The notes below the pieces were generated by a model. That model saw only the letters and a list, made by a program, of their open reading frames with translations. It did not search any database and was not told the DNA's origin. Shown in pieces: positions 35,721 through 47,534 of a stretch of DNA of 64,000 nt. The position numbers and the translations under genes were made by a program. Position 1 is the stretch's first letter; every line of letters begins with the position of its first letter. The stretch comes from Citrus sinensis. Its lineage: Eukaryota; Streptophyta; Magnoliopsida; Sapindales; Rutaceae. Location of the stretch: contig NC_068558.1 in the NCBI RefSeq assembly GCF_022201045.2, positions 24,974,001 through 25,038,000 on the forward strand. The letters are read 5' to 3'.

Positions 35721-38700
35721 TTAAGATTTTCTCCACATACTGAAAAAGTCATCTGCAAATGACTTCAGATTGTCCCACAGAGTAGTTTTCTTTGGAACTT
35801 CTGCATCATCGGTCTGCCTACTAGAACTGTCACTGCAGAACAGAATTTGCTTTTCAGTTTGGTAAATTAAAGGGATTGCCAAAATTTAGAAAAACAAGAA
35901 ACAGAGATGATATGGTTCAAGTGGAGATAAAAATGTTCGAAGAGTCTGTTTTAAAACCTAAGCCATGTTCAAGGCCAGTTAACTGAACTATGTGTGAGAA
36001 ACCCATAAGAGCACTATCAGAGTCATGTCCCACAAATCGGGAAGTCACTAAGTCTTTCGAAGCCTAAAATTCAAGAACTCCAAAGCAGTAACGTGTTGTA
36101 TATCAAAATCCTTGTGGGCTAGCTAAGACTAACTGTTCACAATAACCTTCCACATCTATATAGACATAATCTAGAAACTCCTTTGTTTTCTAACTTTTGC
36201 TCATTGTGCTCCCTATTGAGCTTCAATGGAACAAATCCTAGGCAAAGTAGACACTATTTCAGAATTTGTAAACATTACTTCCAAGATGTACAAATACTCA
36301 CAACTGTTATAGAAACAAACTTACATTGCACTTGTTTCGAGCTCAGGAGACCCTTTAGACTGCTCAACTTTGTGCTGTGTGTCACCAGACTCCACTGAAA
36401 CTTCAGATACAACCTGTTCCTCTTTCTCATCTGCATTCCCAGCTGAAGGATGAGAAACTTCCTCAGTTTCTCCTATAGGCAGAGGACTTTCGCTCGCAAC
36501 AAAATTAGAAGGGGCACCCTCAGGTTCCTCTTTTTTCCTGTTCTCTGCTGTATCTTGACCTTGATAAAAAGTTTTATCAGTTACTTCTTTGAATGGATGT
36601 ATTTCCTTTCCAACAAAATCCAGATGATTTTCCCCAGCTCCTTCCAATTTCGCACCCGCCGGTTCTATAAATTGGGGATAACTAACATTGTTACTATTTT
36701 CTGTCATCAGATTAACAGGACCAGGCTGACCATCCTGCAAGAACAAAACATAAACTATAATAGGCAGAGAAAAGACTCCACTCTAGCAACTGAAAGAGAA
36801 AACGTAATAATAATAATAACATCAAGGATTTCAAGACCAAAGGAGAAGAAGAAAAAAAAATCAACAAGTCACCAAAAATTCCTATCAACTACATTGAAGA
36901 TGCAAAGCTTTTAGATAAGATCATAAGACAAGATCTGTGAAAGCTATCTTGGCATATAAATAGACAACCATTTGTTATTAACAAGAAAAAATATGACTAT
37001 CAAAGCCCCATTTCGATGCAATTGTCGTGGCAAGCACGCATCCAGGACTTCTTTAAAATTGTTAAAACAAATAATTTCATTTTATCATTTTTTCTGTTTG
37101 CCCCAAGAATGGGGAGGATGTATGTATACACACACACACACATGTACGTTACACACATAGTTTATGTACCAAATCTGCTTCTTCCACAATCATCTTACAG
37201 CAGTTTGTTTTCAGCACCACACTTTTGCCATTAAAAAAGTAACAAACCATAACAAAAGAATCAGAGAAAAATATTTTTAAAAAAAAATGTCAAGATATTC
37301 TCCATCATGATGCAGAATACATCTATCAATTGAGTGTTCTAATTTCAACTGCAGAGGAATTCCTACAATCAACCTTCCAACCTCCATGGGCATGAACCCA
37401 CAATTCAGTTGATAAACCCTAAAAGGCTTTAAAATTTCTGATTCATCTAATTATGTTTTTGACAGAGTAACTACCATTTCCACCCAAAAAAAAAAAAATG
37501 CAAACAATCAAACAAAAGGTGAAAGATGTCAAATACGTACTGGAGCTGTGGGATTTTCAACCTCTTCAAAGATGTTCCTTTCAGCTACAGAGGAAGTGAA
37601 TGGGCCACCCTCTACTTCTAGATGCTTTTCACTGACATCACCAATCTCCACATTATTAGCAGCTACTTTATCAACCTCATTTTGAGTTCCCCCATCTATG
37701 CATACTTCGTGCTCTTTAAGTAGTCCATCTCCTACTAAATTTTCAGTCCCATCAGGAGATGATGATTTACATTTGTGCACCACTTCCTGGAGAATGATCT
37801 TCACAACATAGTAAGAACCACCCACATTCTTGCGAACATCAGATGCAGTTGGGAATTTCCCATCATGTCTTACTCTATACCTGTACAACATTAAATTAAT
37901 GGTAAGATTCAACACAAAAGCTTTGATTTTTGTATTATTCTTTATCACAAACAACAAACAATAGCAATAAGATGATGATATAAAACAGAGAACATAAGAT
38001 ATGTTTCTAAACAAACTTAAGGACCATACTTCTCAGGCTACCAGCAAACTGAAAACTCAACACAAAATCTATCGTACCGGCAAGTTCCAACAAAATGTGA
38101 AGAAATAAAAATCAATGGAATTTACTAGTTTTGTCTTCCTAAACACTGTAAAAATTTCCCATTTCAGAAAGCTTCCCAAGCGACAAATCATAATTTTGTT
38201 ATAGCTTCTTCACTGTTGGTGTATTGATCCAGGGATGGTGTTACTTGACTTCTATGGAACAGTAGCTTCATAAAACCACAGAGTGATAATAATTTTTTAT
38301 CTGCTGAACAAAGTAACTTTCATCTTCCCCTTTTCTCCTCCACATTGATCTTCCCCAAGGTACAAGGGATAAAAGGCTATTAATCTGTTCTCTCTTTCTT
38401 TTCCCCATCCAAAAGAAACCACACAGTTAGATGAGATTACTAAAGTTTAAATTGGAAAAAGAACAAGATACAAATACTCGGTAACAGGATACCTATAGAT
38501 TAACCAGGACATCCAAAGAATCAAAGACCTAATTTTTGAATGCTTTAAGATAATTACAATCTCTGCCAAGATGAAGTTGTAAGTACCAAAAAAAATATAC
38601 ATATATATTTTCACCTTGTTTTTGATAATCACAGTCCTTTTAAAATGTAAATAAATGAATAAATCATAGTCCGCTATGATATCTCCTTGCCGTATACTTC

Positions 38701-40239
38701 CTCAAAAAGCCAAGCTTTAAATTCATTCATTCCGAATGCTCTATTTGCCTTTTCAAAATTGGCACATTCATTAAAAGCAAAACACAATTTCCTTGTGTTC
38801 GTATAATAATTATACCCTCTTATCGGAAAAAAAATCTAACAACTATACCCTCAAGAAGAGTCAATCTAAAAAATAATCATGGTGTGAATACAGCTTGATG
38901 TAGCTGTTTAAAGAAGATATAAAAAAATAAATTAAAAAAAATACTTGTTTACAAAAGATTCCACCATAGCTTTTCGTTCATCTCTTGGAAGCCTCCGACC
39001 TCTCTGGGATTTCGGTGCGTCAGAAGGAACAGAGGCAGCATATGACTTTCCACGCCACTGAATATTTGATCCATTTACAACATTGTTTAACCCAGTGAGA
39101 ACTGTCAAGCACCAAGGTTGCAAATAATTTGAGAAAATTCAGACATAAGGAAAACGCAAAACTAAAAAGGAAAGACGTGATACATTGCATCAACTAGAAA
39201 CCCAACAAATGAATACTAAAGATTTAAAAGGAAAAACGGATGGGTATGAGAAACTTGACCAACTAAACACCAACTCTTACTCTCTATTATGACTTGATCT
39301 CAGGTAACAGTGGGTGCAAAGTGCACTCACGGCCAGCTGAGCTGAACCCAGATGGCTATATCACCATGTACGCTAGTCAGATAGACCCTTACAAAAAGCT
39401 AAGCTTTATTTATTAAAATCCTTCATAAGCAACTTCCAACGAAAGTTTTAAATGCAACCTTTTTCAGCCCTTTTCACTATCTATAGGTTTTTATATACTA
39501 CATTTATTTTTCACAGGAACACGGAAATACACGTCTATTCATTTCCTTATGCCAAATCCAGGAAGTTGTCGTGTCTGACATTACCAATGAGACTACATTT
39601 ACATTTGCTATCAGACTTCATTACTTCATGCACTGACGGATCAGCAAAACTTTGTAGGCTTTTCACAGTATATAATTTTTTCACAAGTACATAAATATAT
39701 TCTTAAACATGTACGGAAACACACATGTATAATCATTTCCTAAGATAGGTTGCTGTGACTAACATTTTATCTTTGTGCGACCCTTTCCAACAAGTCATAG
39801 CTTTAATCATTTTACGCCTCACGTTTCCAATCATACTTCTTTACATACTTACCACATGCATTGTTCTGCTTAGAATCGAAAGTTCCCTTAATTTTTTACC
39901 AATAAGCAAAATAAGATGGCTTCTTCCACCAATATTGTCCATGGCCAATCATCAGTTAGTTTTCCCTTTCTTTAATATTGATCTAATACACTAAAAACAT
40001 CCCAAAATCACAATATTTACTTCATCATTTCCAGCAAATGCTAGTTAAAAAAAGAAAAAAAAGGCAACAAAATGTTCAGTTGACGGCTTAGTAATAAAAA
40101 TACAAAAGCATAAAAAAACCTTCATATCTAAACAAACTCAAACACAGAGAAAGAGAGAGTGGTTGCAGTTTTCTTTACCGATTCTATTTCTATTAAGAAG
40201 AAACCGACGAGCAGGAGAGGTTCTTACAATCTTCAGCAT
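35721..40239 (-). CDS. At3g52170-like putative DNA-binding protein
   Basis: Five exons on the minus strand: 40239-40179, 39101-38945, 37880-37541, 36734-36325 and 35832-35721. They total 1080 nt and 359 residues with consistent phases. The N-terminus, MLKIVRTSPARRFLLNRNRI, is basic and free of acid residues, suggesting targeting to mitochondria or plastids. The conserved domain spans exons 2-3: GRRLPRDERKAMVESFVNKY, then GKFPTASDVRKNVGGSYYVV and KIILQEVVHK. This resembles a small helical DNA-binding fold, as annotated for the Arabidopsis relative. The remaining 200 residues are Glu/Ser-rich and probably disordered. The end, LWDNLKSFADDFFSMWRK, is an amphipathic helix. Function is not established in the family as far as I know. 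The gene seems intact; AAACCCT-type motifs lie before the start (minus-strand reading). Confidence 0.85.
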
Positions 40240-42141
40240 CCTTTCTTCAAATCAAAATCCCACCCATTTACTTATTTTACACCCAAATTCAAAAGAGCAA
40301 GAGAGTTTTACAAGAAAGGGTTTTAGGGTTCTTTTTATTTATTTGTTAAAATTTTTAAATCAAGGGTTTTAGCTTTTAGGGTTTTTGATTCGATGATATT
40401 AAGGTTTTATTTTTATGTTTCCAGAGCGGTTTCGTTTTTTTGACTATTTGATTTCTAGCCGATCGGGTTTGTAATTTTTGGGTAATATTTTATGGCAACC
40501 ATTGAGGTTTAGCCTAAATTCGATAATACCCCCAAGGTTTCAGAATAACCTTCTAATACCCTTACGGTTATTCAAACAGACCATTTTCCACAAACTTTAA
40601 ACTCATTCAAATAACTTTGAATATTATCACACCTAGTCTTTACAAAATCAACTGTAATGATTAAGATCGAATGTTATAATAATTAACTGAACATCTGATT
40701 GGCTAATGGATTCCATTAGATATGGCCATCAATTTATTTGTAAACATATTCATATTAAATTGAATTTTATAATTAAAAACTACTCGGTGAAACCTTGAGA
40801 TTTAACACCAATTATTTTCTATTCCTAAGCTAAATACAAACATTAGACTAGCAGTAGGCTTTATTGGTATATCGTTAATACTCTTACATTATGAACAAGG
40901 ATGTTGGACTGGAAAATAAAGTGATAAATTGCAATCCAATGATTACTAAATTTTTCATTTTGATTCTTAAGATTTTTATCTTGTTCTCAAGTTTTAGTTA
41001 AATTTGTTGTTACTTAAAAATCGATATTAGACCCAATAACTAGCCCTTGACCTTATCTGACAAAACGACAAAAGACATGTATTTATATTTATAGACCCAA
41101 TCTATTATGTTAGCATTACTATTATCATGTGTTTACTACAACGGTAATCAAAATGAGTTGGAATTGAAATAGAAGGGAATCAGAATAGGGAACGAGAATC
41201 ATAATAAATTATTTACTTAGTTATATGAATCAGAATCGGAATGAGTTATATTATCATTGATGTGTTTATTTTGTCTTAAAATAGTAATAAATTGTTGCAA
41301 ATTACTAATAAATTTCTGTCATTCTTTGTTATAATAATTTTGATGATTATTATTATTCAAAATAATTATTTTTAATAATAATAAGACTAATAATGACGAC
41401 AACGACGATGATGATAATGAAACTAATAATTATAATTATTGTTAGAATTATTATTACTATATTTATTAATTAATTAATATTAATATAATTAGTTAAAATT
41501 ATTATTATTATTAATTTTATTATCATTATTATTATTAATTTTATTATCATTAATTAATTAATTTATTATATTATTATTATTATAGTGATGGTGATGATGA
41601 TGATGATGATAATGAAAAATAATAATTATAATCATAATTTTAACATTAATAGTAATAATGATTATTATTTTTTAAAAATTATCATTACTATTATTATTAA
41701 TTAATTAATATTAATATTATTAGTTATAATTATTTTTTAATTTTTATTATTAATTTTTATCATTAATTAGTAGTATTGTTATTGTTAAATTATTACTCAT
41801 ATTATTTAATAATAAAATGATACAATGTAATAATATTTTATTTGAAGATAAAATAGAAATTATAAAATTTGGGTGAAGGTAAAATGGAAAGTTTAAGAAA
41901 TGGAAACTTGATTCCCTACCCCCTGATGTGAAGATCATTAATCCTAAAAATTTATAGGACTCGTGTGTTTCATTTTCAATCTCATTTTTATTTTAGTAGG
42001 TAAACACCATCAATTATTTTTATTTTAAATTCCGATTCCTTAATTTAGGAAGTAAATACACCATTATGAGTATTTGGAACTTGTGAAATAGGTAACGGAA
42101 AGGCCCATATAAGCCAATAGCTAATTTAGGCACATGTCTTA
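40240..42141. other. Intergenic between the At3g52170-like gene and the copia element
   Basis: The first 150 bp should be the promoter and leader of the At3g52170-like gene and hold several AGGGTTT motifs (telo-box type) near 40319, 40363 and 40377. The rest is AT-rich and becomes an ATT-dominated low-complexity region (separate entry). No gene. Confidence 0.5.
41330..41790. repeat. Degenerate ATT/ATG low-complexity region
   Basis: About 460 bp composed almost only of TTA, ATT, AAT and GATGAT units. It appears to be a decayed trinucleotide array with several pure stretches, for example GATGATGATGATGAT near 41595. Confidence 0.85.
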
Positions 42142-43410
42142 TGAAATACAAGTGTGCAACCTAAGAGAGAGGGGTGAATTGAGATTCTAAAAATTATTTG
42201 ATTCTAAAACAAATTATCATGCAAATCTAAAGAGAATTTAAAGCAATAATAATTAAATCAATTACAATATAAAAAGATAAGGGAAGAGAAATTCAAACAC
42301 GAAGATTTTTACGTGGTTTGGCAAACCTCGCCTACGTCCATGCCTCCAAGTTTTCTGGGCTTGAGAATTTCACTAAGCAAGCCTTCAAGGTTTCAAATGC
42401 TTACACTTGACTTCCAAGGTATCAACGAACCTTTACAACAAGAGATTATCCCAAATCTCTTAACCCAAGTGTATCCCCACACTTACAATCGTTCAAAATA
42501 AAAAATTATAAATTATTTTTCTCTCACACAATATTTAAGATTGCAAATTAATGCCCAATGTGTGAATAGATGAAGCAATGATGTGTTTAAAGCTCTATGA
42601 AGATTGTATTCTCGAATATAAGCTCAATAGTTGTGTTGTGATCAACCTTATTTGAATTTGAATGAGCTTATTTATAGTTGGAGCTGAAACACTAGCTGTT
42701 ATAGATTGTCTGCCCAAAAATGGCTTGCCGTTAACCATTATCAGTTAACCGTTTAGACTGGTCAAAGTTATCGTTGGGTCAAATTTCAAATAAACGGTTT
42801 GCCATTTAGGCTTACCCTTTTGCCGTTAAATTCCAGAGACCTGCAAGATAAACTTCAGTTATCTGTTTACATTAAACGGTTAAAGATTTGCACGAAATAC
42901 CCTTTCTGGAATTTATCGGTTAGCCGTTTGTAATTAATGGTTCGCCGTTTGTTTCCAGTAACCTGCAGAACAAAATTAGCCTTATCCGTTTCAGTTAAAC
43001 TTTTGCCGTTTGTTTCCAGTAACAAGATGAGTACAATCTTCCATTCTGGATTTTATTGGTTAACCGTTTCAATAAACGGTTTACGGTTTAATTCCACTAG
43101 CCTTCCCAGCATTTTGTGTTTTCTGTTTTTCTTAACCAGTTAGAGCTTAAGCAATTCATTACTCTCTGAATCTAATCGGTTAACCGTTTAAAGAAAAATG
43201 ATTCACCGTTTATTTCCATAATCACAGTTTTAGGTAGATATTGCAGAGAATCATTTTTCAATTTCAAGTTTAACAATTCCAACTTTTATGAATATAATTG
43301 AAATGATTATAAGGCTTTCGTTTATTAACGAATAGCTCCACCATTTTAATAAAAAATATTTAAAGTTTGTTATCATCAAAATTAATATTATGAACCTATA
43401 CATGTTAACA
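42142..43410 (-). repeat. 3' LTR of the copia element
   Basis: 1269 bp. Compared with the right LTR it has two extra blocks of about 40 and 50 bp (near 42500 and 42960) and many single-base differences. Between 42720 and 43210 it holds 13 AACGG/CCGTT pentamers, often arranged as CGGTTAACCGTTT. Confidence 0.93.
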
Positions 43411-43449
43411 TTCTCTCTCTTTTTGATGATGACAAACTTCATTCAATAT

Positions 43450-43482
43450 TTTGCTCCCCCTTAATATATGCTCCCCCTAAAT
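43450..43482 (-). promoter_or_regulatory. Repeated polypurine tracts
   Basis: On the minus strand TTAGGGGGAGC and AAGGGGGAGC stand close together, about 40-70 bp before the 3' LTR; a further tract, AAAAAGAGAGAGAA, touches the LTR. Multiplied purine tracts for plus-strand priming are known from Sireviruses. Confidence 0.7.
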
Positions 43483-44053
43483 GTATGGCCAATTAAAAAT
43501 ATGTCCAATAAACAGATTTTTGCTCAAGGAAACATTTTTAAAAAGAATTCATTGCAAAAAGTATTTTAAAAGCAAAATTCATTTCAAAAGTGAATTTTAT
43601 TCTTATTTCGCTATCTCCCCTTTTATCAATATACACAAAATACAGGAGCATAACATAATCTCTTCCTCTTCATCATAAAAAAGAAAAGAGAGAAAAGAAA
43701 GATGTAAAGCATAGAGGTGAGAAAGAAATTACCTAGTTTTGGCGAGCAATAATTTTGGCAAAGTTTCCCCTTAAAATGGAACAAATCCGCTAATACAAAA
43801 TGAGATTAAAAACATTTCCAAATATATTAACAACAACTCCATCATCCAACATACCAACAACTCCATTATCCAATATAAAATCAGCCAATATATAATCATT
43901 TAACAGTAAATCATCCAATGTCAAATCATCCAACAGCACAAAAACAATTCATCATCAAAATCATAGAGAAATAGCAATGTATACCCAAAATATAAATAGC
44001 AACACACAAAGAAATAAAATATGACATGTATGTGTGAATATGAGACTCAGAAA

Positions 44054-45475
44054 CTAAGAAGGTGGTGAAGATGTGCTCCCCGGATCATAACCGAAATAAC
44101 GAAGAAGAGTGCGCTGTCCAGCTATAAGCTCAAGCTGCTGATCGATGCTCTACTACTGGAAGGTCTGAAAATCAGAACGAAGCTACTGATGGTCGCTGGA
44201 GAAAGTGTCCAACCTATCGATAATCAGCTGCTGCCTCTCCAAAATCCTGCGAACATCATCCGCCAACTGCTACAAAGCGTCCGAAGTAGGGGGCTGAACT
44301 GAAGTAAGAGGCTGGTTGGGAGCTAAAGGTGGCTCAGAAGCGAAGGGCTGCTCAGGAACAGCAGATAGCTCGGAAGCAAAAGGCTGTGCTGGAGCTGGAG
44401 GTGGCATCGAAGTAGATGGAATATCAGCATCCATCTCACGCTCCTTTGTATCGGAATCAGCTAGAGGCTGGGGAACAGAACGGCGACGCGGAGGAGGAGG
44501 ATGAGGCCTTAATTTAAAATTTGGAAGCTAATCGGGAGAATAAATATCGTTGAGCATCCGATTATCCTCTCGAGCAATCAAGGTATCCCAGTTTTTGGAG
44601 TTTTTAGTATTAATCCATTGCCCATTCTTTCTAGAAAAACCAATACTAGTCATGGCCTCTGAGCCAATCTGTCTAGTCTCCGTATAGCCTGCATCTAGAA
44701 TAAACACCTCAAAGCGTCGCGGTATCTTAATAATGATACTGCCATATGGAAGCAAGCGGTGGTTAACCGTGGGAGTACTCAACATGTGTCTCATAATAAC
44801 ATAGCTAAGGTTAATAGGTCTCCCAGTAATGAAACTATCTAATAACCCAACATCCAACCGTGTTACCTCATCTGAGTGGCCCTTCCTAGGTGTAATGATA
44901 TGTTGTAAAATAGTATGCAGGATACGAACTTGTAGAGGTAATGGTTGAGACCGAAATGGTAAATTACAAATGTCATTTGTCAGGTCACGATAAATGTTTC
45001 GGACACCGCGATGATGAGAAAAACTACTAAAAGAGAGTGCTTTCCTGGATGTATAAACCCTATGTCCATTATTAGAAATCCCTAGAATATTGTTCAAGAG
45101 CTCAACATCAAATTCAATATGCACACCACCAACCTGAGTAACTATCCTATTTAGGCGGGTTGCAGAGATTTCTATGTTTGAGTAAAAAACTCACACTAAG
45201 TTAGGATAAACTTAGTCATCAAAATCAATGGCGGACTCCCAAAGTTGAAGCATATTTCTAACACTTTTACCACACACAATTAAAGTTCTAAAGTCGTCTA
45301 TGTCAACATAAAAAGAATCCAGCACCTTTCTACCATTGAAGCGGTCCTCGAAACACTTGGCCAATGAGGGTATGGGAAAATGAATTCTTTCAAATTCAGA
45401 GACTGTCTATGGTGGAATGGGATTCCTTTGAGGCGTATCCTTCCTCCTTCGAGTTCTCCGAGAGGATTCAGCCAT
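44054..45475 (-). pseudogene. Third ORF of the copia element, 'putative plant transposon protein' type
   Basis: Starts at the ATG at 45475 (MAESSRRTRRRKDTPQRNP). A longer open block at 45124-44528 contains VRILHTILQHIITPRKGHSD, EVTRLDVGLLDSFITGRPIN and LSYVIMRHML. This matches my memory of the plant domain named putative plant transposon protein (PF20167). A Pro-rich segment and a helix (LADDVRRILERQQLIIDRLD) follow; the frame ends at 44054. At least seven in-frame stops occur, several of them TAG where CAG is likely ancestral. It takes the place behind pol where Sireviruses carry an env-like gene; its role is unknown. Confidence 0.7.
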
Positions 45476-46288
45476 GGTGAGAAATAAGAGAATTTGGAAA
45501 ATCTGCGGGTGATGTGAGTGGAAGAAAATGAGTTGATTATTTGGTTAAGGATGGGTAGAGGATACAATTTTGAGACTCAATGTGGTCGAAAAAGGACAAG
45601 AATCAGGTAAAAAATCACGAAACCCGACCAGCTGCACTTAGGGTTTTGATTTGGGATTTTTCAATTTCAGGCTCGATTTGAAGATTGTAATCCGTGAAAG
45701 TGATCTAATGATGATGGGAAATGATGTTATAGGTGTGATTTGCCAAGGAAATCAAGAAAAATGGAGGTTTGAGGATAGAGAAAACTTCAGCTGTGCAACA
45801 ATGGTTGAAACGGTAAGAGGGCAAATGAAGATGGAGAAGAAACCCTTTAAACAGTTTTATACTAACGAAAACGGCTAACCGTTTATTTAAACGGTTAGGG
45901 AGTAACTTCCAGAGAGCAATTAATAGGAAATGGTGAAAGGTTAGTTCGTTTAGTGGTTAAAGAGTAATTTCCAAAGAGAATATCCTAATTTCTAGAATTA
46001 AACGGTACACTGTTTATTGAAAAACGGTTATCCGTTTATTGTATTTTGATTTCGCACATTTATTTTCAATATTTGGCCAACAATTAATATGTTCCAAGAT
46101 CATCTCATGAATATGAAACATGTTAAAGGCCAGTTCAATGCATGATTTATCAACTAGCATATGAGTCAAACAATCAATATACATATATAAACCAAAAGAT
46201 AACACAAACATATCACTTACAAATATTTCATAGATATCAAAACATTAACCAATCAATTTTAATAGACTCTATATCATAAATAGAAATG

Positions 46289-47508
46289 TTAATACAAAAA
46301 TTTTATCACCCCAAGTTCATGCCGAATTTCTGAAAATTGTTCTTCGCTAAGAGGTTTTGTAAAAATATCGGCAAGTTGTTTTTCCGTAGAAAAAAACTAT
46401 GCGATATCTCCCATTTGAACATGATCTCTCAAGAAATGATGTATTATTTCTATATGCTTAGTTTGAGAGTGTTGAATAGGATTTTTTGAAAGATTTATAG
46501 CACTAGTATTATCATACTTAATAGGAATTTGTTTAAGGTTAATATCATAATCTCTAAGTGTTTGTTTCATCCAAAGAGCTTGTGCATAATAACTTCCTGC
46601 AGCTATATATTCAGCCTCGGTAGTTGAAAGTGCAACAGAATTTTGGTTCTTTCTAAACTATGAAACAAGTGAGTGACCTAGAATATGGCAAGTCTCACTA
46701 GTGCTTTTCCTATCAACTTTATAACCGGCAAAGTCCGCATCCGAATAGCATGTTAAATCTATATGAGTTCCCCTAGGATACCAAAGGCCGAGATCTATAG
46801 TTCCACTTAAATAGCGTAAGATTCATTTTACAGCAAGTAAATGGGATTCCTTGGGACATGATTGAAATCTTGCATACAAACATACACTAAACATGATATC
46901 AGGTCTACTTGTAGTTAAATAAAATAAAGATCTGATCATACCTTGATACATTTTGATATCTACTTCTTTGTCTTTTTCATCTTTGTCAAGCTTGGTTGTT
47001 GTGCTCATCGGAGTATTTTTGGTCTTTGAGTCATCAATGCCGAATCTTTTGAGTAGATATTTTACATACTTGGCCTGATTTATGAAAATTTCTTCCTCAT
47101 TTTGTTTTATTTGCAGCTCAAAGAAGTACTTCAACTCTCCCATCATACTCATTTCAAATTCATTACTCATGCAAGATGAAAATTCTTTACACAACAATTT
47201 ATTAGTAGAACCAAAAATAATATCATCAACATAAATTTGAACAATAAGTATGTCTTTGTTCTTATGTTTGACAAAGAGAGTAGTCTCTGCTTTACCCATT
47301 GAAAAATCATTTTCTAACAAGAAATTCTTAAGTCTATCATACTATGCTTTAGGTGCTTTTTTTAATCCATACAAAGCTTTAAATAACTTATAAACATGAT
47401 TTGAAAAGTTTTCATTTTCTAAACCAGAGGGTTGTTTTATATATACTTCTTCCATAATATAACCATTTAAGAAAACACTTTTCACATCTATTTTAAATAA
47501 AATGAAAT
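46289..47508 (-). pseudogene. Copia pol, 3' part: reverse transcriptase end and RNase H
   Basis: Resumes inside the reverse transcriptase directly at the LINE's left target duplication: FILFKIDVKSVFLNGY, VYKLFKALYGLKKAPKA, then VQIYVDDIIFGSTN with the catalytic YVDD. RNase H follows with LTCYSDADFAG, VALSTTEAEYIAA and KHIEIIHHFLRDHV, ending ADIFTKPLSEEQFSEI and a stop at 46289. In-frame stops after KAPKA, after HSLVS and after MGDIA break it. The other half lies at 53196-55305. Confidence 0.87.
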
Positions 47509-47534
47509 TTTTTTTAGGAAAAAAATGGAATTCA

